Part shown: positions 1 to 9,646 of the stretch, piece after piece
Layout: every line of letters begins with the position of its first letter
Position numbering within the stretch: the stretch's first letter is position 1
Assembly: GCA_027051195.1 (NCBI GenBank)
Contig: JALUAB010000223.1
Span: 1 to 34,939, forward strand
Origin: Hyphomicrobiales bacterium
GTDB lineage: Bacteria; Pseudomonadota; Alphaproteobacteria; Rhizobiales; Aestuariivirgaceae
Length of the DNA stretch: 34,939 nt
Direction of reading: 5' to 3'
The notes under the pieces: model-generated
What the model was told of the DNA's origin: nothing
The model's database searches: none
The model's input: only the letters and a program-made list of their open reading frames with translations
Position numbers and translations under genes: made by a program

Positions 1-5
1 GAAAA

Positions 6-113
6 GATTTTCGGCGATTTTCGAGCGAAAACCGGTGAGCCCTTTCGCAGGAATAGCAGCGCTATTTCAAGAAAGGGCACGCCGGTTTGCAGCTGAAAAG
101 CGCCGGAAAGATC
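6..113. repeat. Long imperfect inverted repeat (hairpin) downstream of purH
   Basis: Left arm gattttcggcgattttcgagcgaaaaccggtgagccctttc...aatagc pairs imperfectly with right arm gctatttcaagaaagggcacgccggtttgcagctgaaaagcgccggaaagatc. Apex AATAGC-AGC-GCTATT; perfect blocks AAACCGG/CCGGTTT and GCCCTTTC/GAAAGGGC. Confidence 0.7.
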
Positions 114-143
114 CCCCGGACGACCCGTTCGCAAGGCCCGCCA

Positions 144-1724
144 TCAGTGCCGGAAATGGCGCATGCCGGTGAGCACCATCGCCAGCCCGTGCTCGTCCGC
201 CGCGGCGATGACTTCCTCGTCGCGGATGGAGCCGCCCGGCTGGATCACCGCCGTGCAGCCCGCGCCCGCCGCCTCCAGCAGCCCGTCGGCGAAGGGGAAG
301 AAGGCATCAGACGCCACCACCGAGCCCTTCACGTCAAGCCCCGCGTGTTCCGCCTTGATGCGGGCGATGCGCGCGGAGTTCACCCGGCTCATCTGCCCGG
401 CGCCGACGCCGATGGTGCGGTTGTCCTTCGCATAGACGATGGCGTTGGACTTCACGAACTTGCACACCTTCCAGGCGAACAGCAGGTCACGCATCTCCTC
501 TTCCGTCGGGGCACGCTTCGTCACCACCTTCAGCTCCTTGTAGAGGTCGAGGTCGGCATCCTGCACCAGCAGGCCGCCGTTCACCCGCTTGAAGTCCAGC
601 CGCGCCCTTGGCGCCTCCTCCCACATCCCCGTCCGCAACAGGCGCACGTTCTTTTTCTTCGCCACCGCGGCACGCGCCTCTTCCGTCACCTCCGGCGCGA
701 TGATGACCTCCACGAACTGCCGCTCCACGATGGCCTGCGCCGTTTCGCCGTCCAGCGGCCGGTTGAAGGCGATGATGCCGCCGAAGGCCGATTCCGGATC
801 GGTCTCGAAGGCTTTATCATAAGCCGCGAGCAGGCTGTCGGCCACGGCCACGCCGCATGGGTTGGCGTGCTTGACGATGACGCAGGCCGCCTCCTCGTCG
901 AACTGCTTCACGCACTCCAGCGCCGCGTCGGCATCGGCTATGTTGTTGTAGGAAAGCTCCTTGCCCTGCAATTGTTCGGCGGTGGAAATGCACGGCTCGC
1001 CCGCACCCTCGCGGTCGGTGTAGAAGGCAGCCCTTTGGTGCGGGTTCTCGCCGTATCGCATTTCCTGCTTCTTCACGAACTGGGCGGTGAAGGTGACGGG
1101 CCAGGCCTCTTCTGGCGCTTCCAGGTCGGCCACCACGCGGCCCAGCCAGTTGGAGATGGCGGCGTCATAGGCGGCGGTGCGGGCAAACGCCTTCTGCGCC
1201 AGCTTGCGGCGGAACTTCGCGCAGGTGCCACCGCCATGCTGTTCCATGTCGCCCAGCACCTTGCCGTAATCGGCGGGATCGACCACCACCGCCACGGCGG
1301 CGTGATTCTTCGCCGCGGCGCGGATCATCGCCGGGCCGCCGATGTCGATGTTCTCCACGATGGTGTCATAGTCCGCCCCCTTCGCCAGCGTCTCCTCGAA
1401 CGGGTAGAGATTCACCACCACCAGGTCGATGGGCGCGATGCCGTGCTCTTCCATCGCCGCCTCGTGCTCGGCGTTGCCACGCACCGCCAGGATACCGCCG
1501 TGCACCGCCGGGTGCAGCGTCTTTACCCTTCCGTCCATGATTTCGGGAAAGCCGGTGATGTCGGAAACGTCCTTCACCGCAATACCCGCCTCTTTCAACG
1601 TGCGGGCGGTGCCGCCGGTGGAGATGATTTCCACCCCGAACTTTTCCGCGAGGGTTGTCGCGAAATCGACGAGCCCCGTCTTGTCGGAAACGGAAATGAG
1701 CGCGCGGCGCACCGGCTGGGCCAT
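144..1724 (-). CDS. purH: Bifunctional AICAR transformylase / IMP cyclohydrolase
   Basis: [48 protein letters not shown]...[14 protein letters not shown]...[14 protein letters not shown]; start set at the internal Met of the 144..1769 ORF. Confidence 0.97.
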   Translation of the reverse strand: MAQPVRRALISVSDKTGLVDFATTLAEKFGVEIISTGGTARTLKEAGIAVKDVSDITGFPEIMDGRVKTLHPAVHGGILAVRGNAEHEAAMEEHGIAPIDLVVVNLYPFEETLAKGADYDTIVENIDIGGPAMIRAAAKNHAAVAVVVDPADYGKVLGDMEQHGGGTCAKFRRKLAQKAFARTAAYDAAISNWLGRVVADLEAPEEAWPVTFTAQFVKKQEMRYGENPHQRAAFYTDREGAGEPCISTAEQLQGKELSYNNIADADAALECVKQFDEEAACVIVKHANPCGVAVADSLLAAYDKAFETDPESAFGGIIAFNRPLDGETAQAIVERQFVEVIIAPEVTEEARAAVAKKKNVRLLRTGMWEEAPRARLDFKRVNGGLLVQDADLDLYKELKVVTKRAPTEEEMRDLLFAWKVCKFVKSNAIVYAKDNRTIGVGAGQMSRVNSARIARIKAEHAGLDVKGSVVASDAFFPFADGLLEAAGAGCTAVIQPGGSIRDEEVIAAADEHGLAMVLTGMRHFRH

Positions 1725-1817
1725 GGCGAAATCTCCTGCTGCGATGAATGAGAGTCCCGTCCGAGGCAATAGCAGAGGCGGGCGGCAGGAAAAAGCGCCG
1801 TGGCATGAACGTGTGGA

Positions 1818-3593
1818 TTATTCCAACGGCAGCGATGGCGCGGCCTCGGCCCGGGCGCGCGCCCTGCGCATCCGGCCGGATGTGGCGATGCGCGCAAGTT
1901 TCCACTGCACGGCGGCACCGGCTTCCGGACATGCTCCGCGCAGCACGATCTGACTGGTGCGGCGCAGACCATGCGGGTCGGCCATGAACAGGCTTTCTTC
2001 CAGCGCCAGAGTGGCGTTGCGGGCGGTGAACGTCCAGCCGGAACGGTCCGGCAACCTCAGCATCACCGAGCGGCCATCGCGCGAAAGCGTGGCGGTAACC
2101 GCCGGATGCAGATGAAAACGGATGATGAAGGTGCTGGCCTGCGCCCGCGTCCCGTCCACCGGCACAAAGGCGTCTTCTCCGCGCAGATCCTCGCCATCAG
2201 CGGCGAGAAAGAGACGCCTTCTGGTCTCGAAGCCGGGAAAGCGCGCCCAGGCGTCGTGCTCTGCTTCCAGCAGCGCGCCCATCCGCGATCCGGTCAACTC
2301 GGCTGCCACCCTCGGCCCACACGCCGGCGGCGTATCGAACAACCGCCGCGCCAGCGCGGTGTCCATCAGCTCTCCGGCATCCGCACCACCCAGCACCGGC
2401 ATGGAATGCGCCGCGCTCATGCGCGCCGCCAGATCCAGTTCCGGCTCCGGAGTGAACGGTGCGCCGCATCCCGTGACGATACGGTGACCATTATGGGAAA
2501 ATTCGAATGCCAGCGCGGAAAGTGTGGCGGCCGGATTGTCACTTGCGGGCGGTGCGCTGCCGACATCGGCGATGAGCACGCTCCTGCCCCTCGCCATCCG
2601 GGCGAAGCCGGAGTGTCTGGCATGCTCCAGCGGTGCGCCGGCGGCGGCATCCAGCTCCAGCACCGAATGCAGCAGGCGGTAATGCGGCTCTCGCACGCCC
2701 TGAAACAGCGCCAGGCCACCATCGGCATGGCGCAACAACCGAAGCATCGGCAGTCCCTTCTCAATGGCCTCCTGCAGTGGCATGGGCACCGCCAGCCCGG
2801 CCTGCTCCACCGCCGTGCGCAGGGGCACCAGCGTGGCCAGCGCATCCAGCAGCATGGCCGGACTGCGCGAAACATGCCCGCCGTCGGGCAGGAACTGTCG
2901 TTGCAGCTCTTCCGCCAGCGCCTGCAGCATCGGCTCCCGCAGGCGCTCAAAGCCCATCACCCCCAGCGCCAGCCACGCCCGCGCCATGCAGGCCTCCAGC
3001 CGTTCCTGCGCCGGGCAGGCGGCTAGCGTCGCCCGCAGCAACAACCGCGCCTGCACCGTGATGCCATGATGAAACTGCCGGACGAACTCCCGGTCAGCCT
3101 CGTCCAACAGCGCCGGCGCCGCCGCAACCATGTTCACCAGCCGCCGCCCCAGCACACCCGGACGCAACGCCAGCGCCTCCAGCCCCCTGTTGCGCAACCG
3201 CGCCATCCAGTCCAGCACCAGCGTCCGCGCCGCCATGCGCCAGAGTTGGCGGCGGGAGCCGAGCAGCACAAACAGCCAGTCGAAGCGATGCAGCTCCTCC
3301 CGCCAGCTGGACGGCGCATCGGCAATGTCGAAGACCACCCGCCCCGCTGTGCGCACCTCGCACCCCGCCAGCCGCCAGGCGCCGCGGTAGAGATCGTCCG
3401 CCTCCGCCCGCACGTGGCGCACCGGCCAGGGCATGCGCATGGCCAGCCCCTGCGCCCGCGCCCGCACCGGCTTGCGCGCCACGGTGCGAAACGGCTGCCC
3501 GGCGCGTGCCACGGCACGCGGCAGCCACAACCGCAGCAGCGATGCGTGCGTCGCGCCACCGGTCGGCAGAAATTGCGCAGGTTGCGAAAGCAT
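1818..3593 (-). CDS. Heparinase II/III family protein
   Basis: 591-aa ORF with alpha-helical N-terminal half and C-terminal heparinase II/III-like region (FEFSHNGHRIVTGCG...RRLFLAADGEDLRGEDAF...FIIRFHLHPAV); located next to purH as in many alphaproteobacteria. Confidence 0.82.
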   Translation of the reverse strand: MLSQPAQFLPTGGATHASLLRLWLPRAVARAGQPFRTVARKPVRARAQGLAMRMPWPVRHVRAEADDLYRGAWRLAGCEVRTAGRVVFDIADAPSSWREELHRFDWLFVLLGSRRQLWRMAARTLVLDWMARLRNRGLEALALRPGVLGRRLVNMVAAAPALLDEADREFVRQFHHGITVQARLLLRATLAACPAQERLEACMARAWLALGVMGFERLREPMLQALAEELQRQFLPDGGHVSRSPAMLLDALATLVPLRTAVEQAGLAVPMPLQEAIEKGLPMLRLLRHADGGLALFQGVREPHYRLLHSVLELDAAAGAPLEHARHSGFARMARGRSVLIADVGSAPPASDNPAATLSALAFEFSHNGHRIVTGCGAPFTPEPELDLAARMSAAHSMPVLGGADAGELMDTALARRLFDTPPACGPRVAAELTGSRMGALLEAEHDAWARFPGFETRRRLFLAADGEDLRGEDAFVPVDGTRAQASTFIIRFHLHPAVTATLSRDGRSVMLRLPDRSGWTFTARNATLALEESLFMADPHGLRRTSQIVLRGACPEAGAAVQWKLARIATSGRMRRARARAEAAPSLPLE

Positions 3594-3612
3594 GAAGACC
3601 GCCGCCAGTTAA

Positions 3613-3628
3613 GCCCGCGTGCGCGGGC
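3613..3628 (-). terminator. GC-rich hairpin between phytase-like gene and heparinase gene
   Basis: Perfect GCCCGCG-TG-CGCGGGC inverted repeat in the intergenic gap; no strong T tract. Confidence 0.3.
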
Positions 3629-3695
3629 CGGATTGCCGATGTGCAGGGGGATTCTCCGCCGCCCTCATTCAACGGCAGTCATGGTTAACAAAGGC

Positions 3696-4841
3696 CTAAC
3701 GAATGGCCTTCGCCGCCGGCGGTTCCATTTCCTCCAGCAGCGCCCGCAGGCGCGCTTTCGGCAGCGCGAACTCGAATAGCAGCGTGCTTTGCAGGCTGCG
3801 GTTGAAGTTGTCGTCGGAAATGACCAGCAACCGCAGCTCTCCGTCGCGTTCGTAAAGCGCCAGCCCTTCCATGTTGTCAATGGCCTGCAGGGGCCACGAG
3901 GCCTGCATCAGCACCCGTCCTGTCAGCACCACGCCCGGTCTGACGGCATCCGCCCGGAACAGGCGCAGAGCGAAGGCCGGCGGGTTGGTGAGCGACCTGG
4001 AGAACTGCCGCTCCAGCGTGATGAAGCCCGATCCGTCCGCCAGCACGGCGGCATCGGTGATGCGGAAGTCGTCCCGGCTCTCGATGAAGAAGGAAATGCC
4101 CCTCCCGTCCTGCCCATCCTTCCACAGGAAAGCCCGGCGCTGGCCATTCGCCGCGCGGCCCTTTTCGATCACGCCCAGCGCATGCCCTGCCAGCGGCCCG
4201 CTCCAGAACCGCGCGATGGCCTCTATCTCGCCGTTCTCCCGCGCCTGGCGGATGGCCACGGGCAGGAACAGGTAGCGCGCCCGCGCCTGCGCACCCTGCC
4301 GCCCCCAGTCATAGAGCGCCAGCCGCGCCTGGCGCTCGAAGGCCACCAGCAGCGGCCCGTCCACTCCCCGCCCGTCGAACGGCGCCAGCGCCTCGGCATC
4401 ACGCCAGGAACCGGAAAGCGGCCGTCCCTTGCTGCTGAGCATGGGCGCCAGCGTGGTCTGTTCCGCCAGCCCCGCCAGCATGCCCCGTTCATCGTGCACC
4501 AGCCGCGCCCGCCACCACACGCCACGGTCGGAAACCGCCAGCAACCGGGCGCCGTCGGCGCTGACGGCAAGACCGGAAAAACCGCCGAACGAAGGATGCT
4601 CCGCGGAAACAACCAGCCCCCCGCGCCAGGAAAGCTCGCCGAATCGCACGCCACCAATGCGCGACAGCGTGGCCGGCCCGGCCCGCACGGAAAGCGCAAT
4701 CGCCTGTTGCAGCCGTGGCGGCTGGCCGGCCGCCCCGGCCGGCGGTGAGAGCGGCGCCGCCACCGCGAACACGACCGCCAGCGCCGCCAATGCCGCATGG
4801 CGCGCCCACATTCGTCTCTTCCTGTGCTTTTCGCGCGACAT
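3696..4841 (-). CDS. Esterase-like activity of phytase family protein (exported)
   Basis: Signal-peptide-like N-terminus; GGVRFGELSWRGGLVVSAEHPSFGGFSGLAVSADGARLLAVSDRG...DAEALAPFDGRG...NMEGLALYERDGELRLLVISDDNFN. ATGA overlap with the cobT stop. Confidence 0.85.
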   Translation of the reverse strand: MSREKHRKRRMWARHAALAALAVVFAVAAPLSPPAGAAGQPPRLQQAIALSVRAGPATLSRIGGVRFGELSWRGGLVVSAEHPSFGGFSGLAVSADGARLLAVSDRGVWWRARLVHDERGMLAGLAEQTTLAPMLSSKGRPLSGSWRDAEALAPFDGRGVDGPLLVAFERQARLALYDWGRQGAQARARYLFLPVAIRQARENGEIEAIARFWSGPLAGHALGVIEKGRAANGQRRAFLWKDGQDGRGISFFIESRDDFRITDAAVLADGSGFITLERQFSRSLTNPPAFALRLFRADAVRPGVVLTGRVLMQASWPLQAIDNMEGLALYERDGELRLLVISDDNFNRSLQSTLLFEFALPKARLRALLEEMEPPAAKAIR

Positions 4842-6721
4842 CAGGCCACCTGTGGCTGCGCGCCTCGCTGATGCCGCCGGCGACGCTGGCGTGCGGGCAG
4901 GGCGCCTTCCTCGGCGAACAGCTCGGCCAGCTTTTCCATCATCGCCTGCCCCAGCCCTTCCACGTCGTGGATGGTCAGGGCGCGGCGGTAATACCGCGTC
5001 ACGTCATGACCGATGCCGATGGCCACCAGCTCCACCGGCGAGCGCGCCTCTATGTCGGCGATGACCTCCTTCAGATGCCGCTCCAGATAGGCGGTATCGT
5101 TCACCGTCAAGGTCGAATCGTCCACCGGCGCGCCGTCGGAAATGACCATCAGGATGCGCCGCTGCTCCGGCCGCGCCAGCAGCCGCTGATGCGCCCACAG
5201 CAGAGCCTCGCCGTCGATGTTCTCCTTCAGCAGCCCCTCGCGCAGCATCAGCCCGATGCTGCGCCGCCCCCGCCGGTAGGGCACGTCCGCCGGCTTGTAG
5301 ACGATGTGGCGCAGATCGTTCAGCCGCCCCGGATTCGGCGGCCTGTTCTCCGCCAGCCATTTCTTGCGCGCCCGGCCGCCCTTCCACTCGCGCGTGGTGA
5401 AGCCGAGGATCTCCACCTTCACCCCGCAACGTTCCAGTGTGCGCGCCAGAATGTCCGTGCAAATGGCGGCGATGGTGATGGGCCGCCCGCGCATGGAACC
5501 GGAATTGTCGATGAGCAGCGTGACCACCGTGTCGCGAAAGTCCGACTCCTTCTCCTGCTTGAAGGACAGCGGCTGCAATGGATCCACCACCACCCGCGCC
5601 AGCCGCGCCGCGTCCAGCATCCCTTCCTCCAGGTCGAACTCCCACGCCCGGCTCTGCTGCGCCAGCAGCAGCCGCTGCAGGCGGTTGGCCAGCCGCCCGA
5701 CCACTCCCTGCAGAGGCCCCACCTGCTTGTCCAGCTGCATGCGCAGGCGGTTCAGCTCCTCCGGCGTGGCCAGCTCCTCCGCCACCACCACTTCGTCGAA
5801 CTCGGTGGTGAACACCCGGTAGCCTTCCGGCTGCTCGTTGGACATGGGCATCGGTGGCGCGGTCATCAGCCCGTCGGCATCACCGGCATCCTGCGCGTCG
5901 TCCATGCCCTGATCCACGAACTGCGCGTCCACTTCGCCACGATCGGCGGATTCCTGTTCACCTCCGCCGGCTGCACTCACGTCCTCGCTGGCGGCGTCTT
6001 CCATCTCGTTGGGCTCGCCCTCGCCCACGTCGCCGGCCTCTTCGCTCTCCTCGTCCGGGCGCTGGCCCACGTCCTGTTCGTCCGTTTCCGCCGCGCCCGG
6101 GTCGAGAGCATGGATGATGTCGCGCACCATGTCGGCGAAGGCGGCCTGATCGTGCAGCATATCACGCAGGCGTTCCAGCCGCTCGCCGGCGTGTTTCTCG
6201 ATGTGATCGCGCCAGCGCGCCACCAGCGCCTGTGCCGCTGCGGGCACCGGCAATCCGGCCAGCCGCTCGCGCGCCAGCAGGCCCAGCGCCAGCGCCAGCT
6301 CGTCCACATCGGAAGCCAGCGGAGAGACGGTCTTCAGCTGCCGCGTGATGCGCTCCTCCAGCTCCGCCTGCATGTTCGCCGCCATGCCCGGCATGGCCAG
6401 CGCCCCGATGGCCTCGATGCGCGCATCCTCCAGCGCCTCGAACAAAGCGATGCCGTGCAGCGTGCGCGGCAGGCGTTCGTTGTGCAACCGTTCGTCGTGG
6501 TAGGCCAGCCTGAGTGCGAAGCGGTCGGCCACGCCGCGCACGAAGGCGATGTCCTCCGCCTCCGGTTCGTGCGGCAGCTGCGGCAGGCGGGCGCGATCGT
6601 CCGTCAGCATGGCCTTGCGCGGACCATACTGCACCACCATGTCGGCGCGCCCGGCCACGGTCTTCAGACACACCGCGATGGCCCGCTCCAACTGCTCCAG
6701 CCGATCCTCCTGCTCGCTCAT
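4841..6721 (-). CDS. cobT: Cobaltochelatase subunit CobT (VWA domain)
   Basis: 626 aa; acidic middle region, MIDAS-like [48 protein letters not shown]. Confidence 0.95.
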   Translation of the reverse strand: MSEQEDRLEQLERAIAVCLKTVAGRADMVVQYGPRKAMLTDDRARLPQLPHEPEAEDIAFVRGVADRFALRLAYHDERLHNERLPRTLHGIALFEALEDARIEAIGALAMPGMAANMQAELEERITRQLKTVSPLASDVDELALALGLLARERLAGLPVPAAAQALVARWRDHIEKHAGERLERLRDMLHDQAAFADMVRDIIHALDPGAAETDEQDVGQRPDEESEEAGDVGEGEPNEMEDAASEDVSAAGGGEQESADRGEVDAQFVDQGMDDAQDAGDADGLMTAPPMPMSNEQPEGYRVFTTEFDEVVVAEELATPEELNRLRMQLDKQVGPLQGVVGRLANRLQRLLLAQQSRAWEFDLEEGMLDAARLARVVVDPLQPLSFKQEKESDFRDTVVTLLIDNSGSMRGRPITIAAICTDILARTLERCGVKVEILGFTTREWKGGRARKKWLAENRPPNPGRLNDLRHIVYKPADVPYRRGRRSIGLMLREGLLKENIDGEALLWAHQRLLARPEQRRILMVISDGAPVDDSTLTVNDTAYLERHLKEVIADIEARSPVELVAIGIGHDVTRYYRRALTIHDVEGLGQAMMEKLAELFAEEGALPARQRRRRHQRGAQPQVA

Positions 6722-6781
6722 GCCAGATTCCGAAATACGGCTTTTCGCACGGATTACACCCGCAACGCGCCTTTACCACCT

Positions 6782-6850
6782 GTCATTCCCGCGAAAGCGG
6801 GAACCCGACCGAATCGGTTGGTTCTGGATCCCCGCCTTCGCGGGGATGAC
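6782..6850. repeat. REP/mosaic-type intergenic palindromic element
   Basis: GTCATTCCCGCgaaaGCGGGAA ... ACCGAATCGGT ... GGATCCCCGCcttcGCGGGGATGAC: outer GTCAT/ATGAC ends, two nested hairpins and a central palindrome. Confidence 0.85.
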
Positions 6851-6875
6851 GCGAACCGAAACGCGCCAGCATGTC

Positions 6876-7859
6876 TCATGCCACGGCGATGGTGGCCGCC
6901 GATTCGGGCAACTCCGTGCCGAAGCAGCGTTGGTAGAATTCCGCCACGATGGGCCGCTCCAGCTCGTCGCACTTGTTGAGGAAGCTCACCTGGAAGGCAA
7001 AGCCCACGTCACCGAAGATTTCCGCGTTCTGCGCCCAGGAAATGACCGTGCGTGGGCTCATCACCGTGGAAAGATCGCCCTGGATGAAGGCGTTGCGCGT
7101 GAGATCCGCCACCCGCACCATGCGCGAGACGACTTCGCGCCCGTGTTCCGTCGTGGCGTAGGACTTCACCTTGGCCAGCACGATGTCCACTTCCTCGTCG
7201 TGCGGCAGGTAGTTCAGGTTCACCACGATGCTCCAGCGGTCCATCTGCCCCTGGTTGATCTGCTGCGTGCCATGATACAATCCCGAGGTATCGCCCAGCC
7301 CGACGGTGTTGGCGGTGGCGAACAGGCGGAACGCCGGATGCGGATGGATCACCCGGTTCTGCTCCAGCAGCGTCAGCTTGCCCTGCACCTCCAGCACCCG
7401 CTGGATGACGAACATCACGTCCGGCCGCCCGGCGTCGTATTCATCGAACACCAGCGCCACGTTGTGTTGCAGCGCCCACGGCAGAATGCCCTCACGGAAC
7501 TCCGTTTCCTGCTTGCCGTCGCGCACCACGATGGCATCGCGGCCGATGAGGTCGATGCGCGAGATGTGGCTGTCGAGATTCACGCGCACGCACGGCCAGT
7601 TGAGCCGCGCCGCCACCTGCTCGATATGGGTGGACTTGCCAGTGCCGTGATAGCCGGTGATCATCACCCGCTTGTTGTGCTTGAAACCGGCGAGAATGGC
7701 CAGCGTCGTTTCCCGGTTGAACAGGTAGTCCTCGTCCAGCTCCGGCACGTATTCGTTCGGCTCGGAAAACGCCGGCACCGTCATGTCCGAATCGATGCCG
7801 AACACCTCGCGCACGGAGACTTCCCTGTCCGGCAGCAGGGCGCTTCTGGGATCGCTCAT
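6876..7859 (-). CDS. cobS: Cobaltochelatase subunit CobS (AAA+ ATPase)
   Basis: [48 protein letters not shown]...[46 protein letters not shown]. Confidence 0.96.
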   Translation of the reverse strand: MSDPRSALLPDREVSVREVFGIDSDMTVPAFSEPNEYVPELDEDYLFNRETTLAILAGFKHNKRVMITGYHGTGKSTHIEQVAARLNWPCVRVNLDSHISRIDLIGRDAIVVRDGKQETEFREGILPWALQHNVALVFDEYDAGRPDVMFVIQRVLEVQGKLTLLEQNRVIHPHPAFRLFATANTVGLGDTSGLYHGTQQINQGQMDRWSIVVNLNYLPHDEEVDIVLAKVKSYATTEHGREVVSRMVRVADLTRNAFIQGDLSTVMSPRTVISWAQNAEIFGDVGFAFQVSFLNKCDELERPIVAEFYQRCFGTELPESAATIAVA

Positions 7860-8113
7860 GGTCTTTTCCGGTTGTTCGCGATGCACTTTCCGGGCGCAAC
7901 CACGCCCCTGCAAGACTCCGGCCCGTGCATAGCGTCTTTCATGGTCCGCTTGCAAGCGCCGCGGGTGGCGCGGCCAGCCTCTGCATGGCCCGGATATGGG
8001 CATTTCGGCCCGCCTTTTCGAGGTGCGGACAACCCGCCCCGGCAACTACCGCCTTTTCAGCCGCGGAAGACATGATAAGCTGAACCGGGCCGCAGAAACC
8101 ATCCGGGGAAAGG

Positions 8114-9484
8114 ATGAACGCCAAATCCGTCTTCTGGCACGTTGCCCGAAGGGGCTGGTGGAACGCGCCGGCATTGCTGTTGCTGGCCGTGATGCTGGCG
8201 CTGGCGCCCGCCGCACGGGGACAGGAGGCCGGCATGGCCCGGCCGGAGGTGCGCATCGGCGTGCTGGCCTTTCGTGGAGAAGACCACGCCCGCAGACAGT
8301 GGGAGGGCCTGGTGCGCTGGCTCAACCGCAGCCTTCCGCAGCGCCGGTTTCGGCTGGTTGCCGTCACGCTCGATTCCGCCGGCGGCATGCTGGCGCGCGG
8401 TGATGTGGATTTCCTCCTCACCAACCCCGGCCATTACGTGACGCTGGCGGAAAGATACCCCGTTTCCGTTCTGGCCACGCTGGTGCGCATCACTCCGGAC
8501 GGATACGAGGTGATGCGCTTCGGCAGCGTCATCTTCACCCGCGCCGACGCGGCCGGCATTCGCGGTCTGGCGGATGTGAAGGGACGCCGGGTGGCGGCGG
8601 TCAGCGACAAGGCCTTCGGCGGCTTTCTCGTGGGGTGGCGGGAGTTCCGCGCGCTTGGCATCGACCTGCTGGACGGCGACGTGGAGATGTATTTCACCGG
8701 CTTTCCGCAGGATCGCATCGTGCAGGCGGTGCTCGCCGGCAAGGCGGACGTGGGCATCGTGCGCACCGGCCTGCTGGAAAGCATGGCGCGCGAAAGACGG
8801 CTGGACCTGCGCAAGGTGCGCATCCTGAACCCCGTGCCACATCCGGGCTTTCCCTGGCGTACGTCCAGCCGCCTTTATCCGGAATGGCCGTTCGTCGCGC
8901 GCGATGGTGTGGACAGGATATTGGCGGAACAGGTGCTGAGCGCGCTGCTGGCCTTGCGCGCCGGCTCGCTGCGCACGGCCAATGGCCTGCGCCTTGCCTT
9001 CACCGCGCCTCTTTCCTACCGGGAAGTGAGCGCCCTGGTGCGTGAGTTCCGCCACGCGCGACAGGAGCGTGAAACCGGCAATACGCTGTTGGTGATCCTG
9101 ACCATGCTGGCCGTGGCCGCGGCCGCCTTCGCCGCCGCCTGGGCCTGGCGCAGCCGGCAGACGGAAAGAACGCTGGCCGCCGCCATTCCCGGCAGCCTGT
9201 CGAAAGAGGAACGCAAGCGCTTCACCGATCTCACCCGGCGCGAGCTGCAGGTGCTGGCCTGCCTTTGCGAGGGCCTGTCTTCCAAGGAGATCGCCCAGCG
9301 GCTGGGCATCGCGCCCAAGACGGTGGAATTCCACCGCGCGAATCTGCTGAAGAAGACGGGCTTTTCCTCCACCACGCGCATGGTTTCCGTGGCCGCCAGG
9401 CTGGGCCTGGATACTTGCCCGGGGAAAACCCGGGGAAAAACAGGTGAAGCGCCCGATGGCGCCGGAGCGCCGCCTGCCGCATGA
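8114..9484 (+). CDS. PhnD-like periplasmic sensor domain, transmembrane segment and C-terminal LuxR-type HTH (putative membrane one-component regulator)
   Basis: N-terminal hydrophobic segment; VRIGVLAFRGEDHARRQWEGL...GDVDFLLTNPGHYVTLAERYP (PhnD/TtrS-like); TM TGNTLLVILTMLAVAAAAFAAAWAW (aa ~321-345); HTH LTRRELQVLACLCEGLSSKEIAQRLGIAPKTVEFHRANLLKKTGFSSTTRMV. Confidence 0.88.
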   Translation: MNAKSVFWHVARRGWWNAPALLLLAVMLALAPAARGQEAGMARPEVRIGVLAFRGEDHARRQWEGLVRWLNRSLPQRRFRLVAVTLDSAGGMLARGDVDFLLTNPGHYVTLAERYPVSVLATLVRITPDGYEVMRFGSVIFTRADAAGIRGLADVKGRRVAAVSDKAFGGFLVGWREFRALGIDLLDGDVEMYFTGFPQDRIVQAVLAGKADVGIVRTGLLESMARERRLDLRKVRILNPVPHPGFPWRTSSRLYPEWPFVARDGVDRILAEQVLSALLALRAGSLRTANGLRLAFTAPLSYREVSALVREFRHARQERETGNTLLVILTMLAVAAAAFAAAWAWRSRQTERTLAAAIPGSLSKEERKRFTDLTRRELQVLACLCEGLSSKEIAQRLGIAPKTVEFHRANLLKKTGFSSTTRMVSVAARLGLDTCPGKTRGKTGEAPDGAGAPPAA

Positions 9485-9492
9485 TGCGACTC

Positions 9493-9567
9493 GCTCCGGC
9501 CTGCACCTTCCAACCCGTCAGAACAGACGGATGCGGCCCTTCCCTCTAGGCAGGCGCAGGCCGGAGC
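9493..9567. promoter_or_regulatory. 12-bp perfect inverted repeat enclosing a smaller hairpin, between regulator and DsrE gene
   Basis: GCTCCGGCCTGC (9493-9504) and GCAGGCCGGAGC (9556-9567); inside, CCGTC-agaaca-GACGG (9515-9530). Confidence 0.5.
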
Positions 9568-9646
9568 TTTCCCCGTATCAGGAAAAGGGCCGGCCTCGCA
9601 GAAAAACCGGGGGCACAACCGGTATCTGAAAATGGGAGGAAACAAC

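Noticed and set aside
87-1751. 554-aa plus-strand ORF
   Set aside because: Shadow ORF opposite purH; H/R/G-rich with no recognisable domain.
4715-6979. 754-aa plus-strand ORF
   Set aside because: Antisense to cobT; the translation is low-complexity H/R/Q/P-rich, typical of GC-rich shadow ORFs, while the minus strand encodes a clear CobT.
8057-9334. 425-aa minus-strand ORF
   Set aside because: Antisense to the PhnD-LuxR regulator, which has convincing domains and ribosome-binding context.
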